From Thioalkalivibrio sp. (GTDB lineage: Bacteria; Pseudomonadota; Gammaproteobacteria; Ectothiorhodospirales; Ectothiorhodospiraceae), in contig SKOF01000594.1 of assembly GCA_007120155.1 (NCBI GenBank), positions 1-5,817 of the forward strand: a stretch of DNA of 5,817 nucleotides, in the 5' to 3' direction. Positions within the stretch are counted from its first letter, which is position 1. Each line of letters starts with the position of its first letter. Positions 5,655 to 5,817 of this stretch are shown piece after piece. Both the position numbers and the translations under genes were made by a program. Below the pieces are notes generated by a model, which made no database searches, had not been told where the DNA came from, and saw only the letters and a list, made by a program, of their open reading frames with translations.

Positions 5655-5817
5655 ATGAACAGGGAGCAGGAAGACCTCATCGAGCTGTACACCCGCCCGG
5701 AACTGGTAGCCTGCACCGTCTGGCTGCACGGACTCGGCGTGAACGCCACGGACATGGACGCCATCATCACCAACATGCAGAAGTCACGCGAACTGGGCCT
5801 GCATTACCTGGCGCCCA
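5655..5817 (+). CDS. Carboxylesterase/phospholipase-type alpha/beta hydrolase (partial, N-terminus only)
   Basis: Fifty-four codons are visible before the right edge. VWLHGLGVNATDMDAIITNM (23-42) matches the WLHGLGADGHDF motif of the bacterial carboxylesterase/lysophospholipase-like family (Abhydrolase_2 type). In that family the HGLG turn forms part of the oxyanion hole, and the segment is followed by a stretch like LHYLAP, which begins the second conserved strand. The catalytic Ser, Asp and His lie beyond the window. Family members hydrolyse short acyl esters and are about 220 residues long, cytosolic and without a signal peptide, as here. The gene lies 94 nt after ubiT on the same strand with its own strong ribosome binding site. 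A link with ubiquinone synthesis is not implied; a simple neighbour is more likely. Confidence 0.75.
   Translation, partial: MNREQEDLIELYTRPELVACTVWLHGLGVNATDMDAIITNMQKSRELGLHYLAP

Noticed and set aside
4835..5776. Minus-strand open frame of 313 codons opposite ubiT
   Set aside because: It covers the whole of ubiT and part of the hydrolase in antisense and has no recognisable motif; ubiT is clearly the real gene.

Overview
GC-rich DNA with tightly packed, overlapping genes, consistent with a quinone-respiring proteobacterium. Gammaproteobacteria of a Chromatiales/Ectothiorhodospira-like kind are my best guess, but that placement is inference from gene content and style, not from a marker gene. 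The centre of the window is the oxygen-independent ubiquinone biosynthesis module UbiU-UbiV-UbiT. It is identified by its diagnostic cysteines, which fall at the same spacing as the iron-sulfur ligands reported for the E. coli proteins.

Layout. Positions 1-81 hold the last 26 codons of a gene entering from the left, possibly an IS110-type transposase. Positions 120-200 hold a compound 9-nt-periodic repeat of a type scattered through many environmental proteobacterial genomes. From 4639 down to 215, on the minus strand, runs one four-gene operon: yhcC-like radical SAM protein, ubiU, ubiV, and a fusion of a lipoate-protein-ligase-like domain to a cysteine-rich DUF116 domain. Every junction overlaps (ATGA, ATGA, GTGA/TGATG), so the four are very probably co-transcribed and translationally coupled. 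Positions 4640-4996 are a divergent control region. Positions 4997-5560 on the plus strand encode UbiT (SCP2 lipid-binding domain). After a 94-nt gap, a serine-esterase/phospholipase-type alpha/beta hydrolase starts at 5655 and runs off the right edge.

How it works together. UbiU and UbiV are known to form an Fe-S heterodimer that hydroxylates the ubiquinone ring without O2, and UbiT is the lipid-binding accessory factor required under the same conditions. The divergent region contains an FNR/ANR-like half-palindrome (4793-4806). It is centred exactly 41.5 nt upstream of the start predicted from a -10-like hexamer facing the yhcC-ubiUV operon, which fits anaerobic activation.

The most interesting unknown is why a radical SAM enzyme of unknown function and a lipoate-ligase/DUF116 fusion are locked into the same operon as ubiUV. 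They are candidates for undescribed partners of the anaerobic ubiquinone pathway, or for a linked anaerobic cofactor or lipoyl function.
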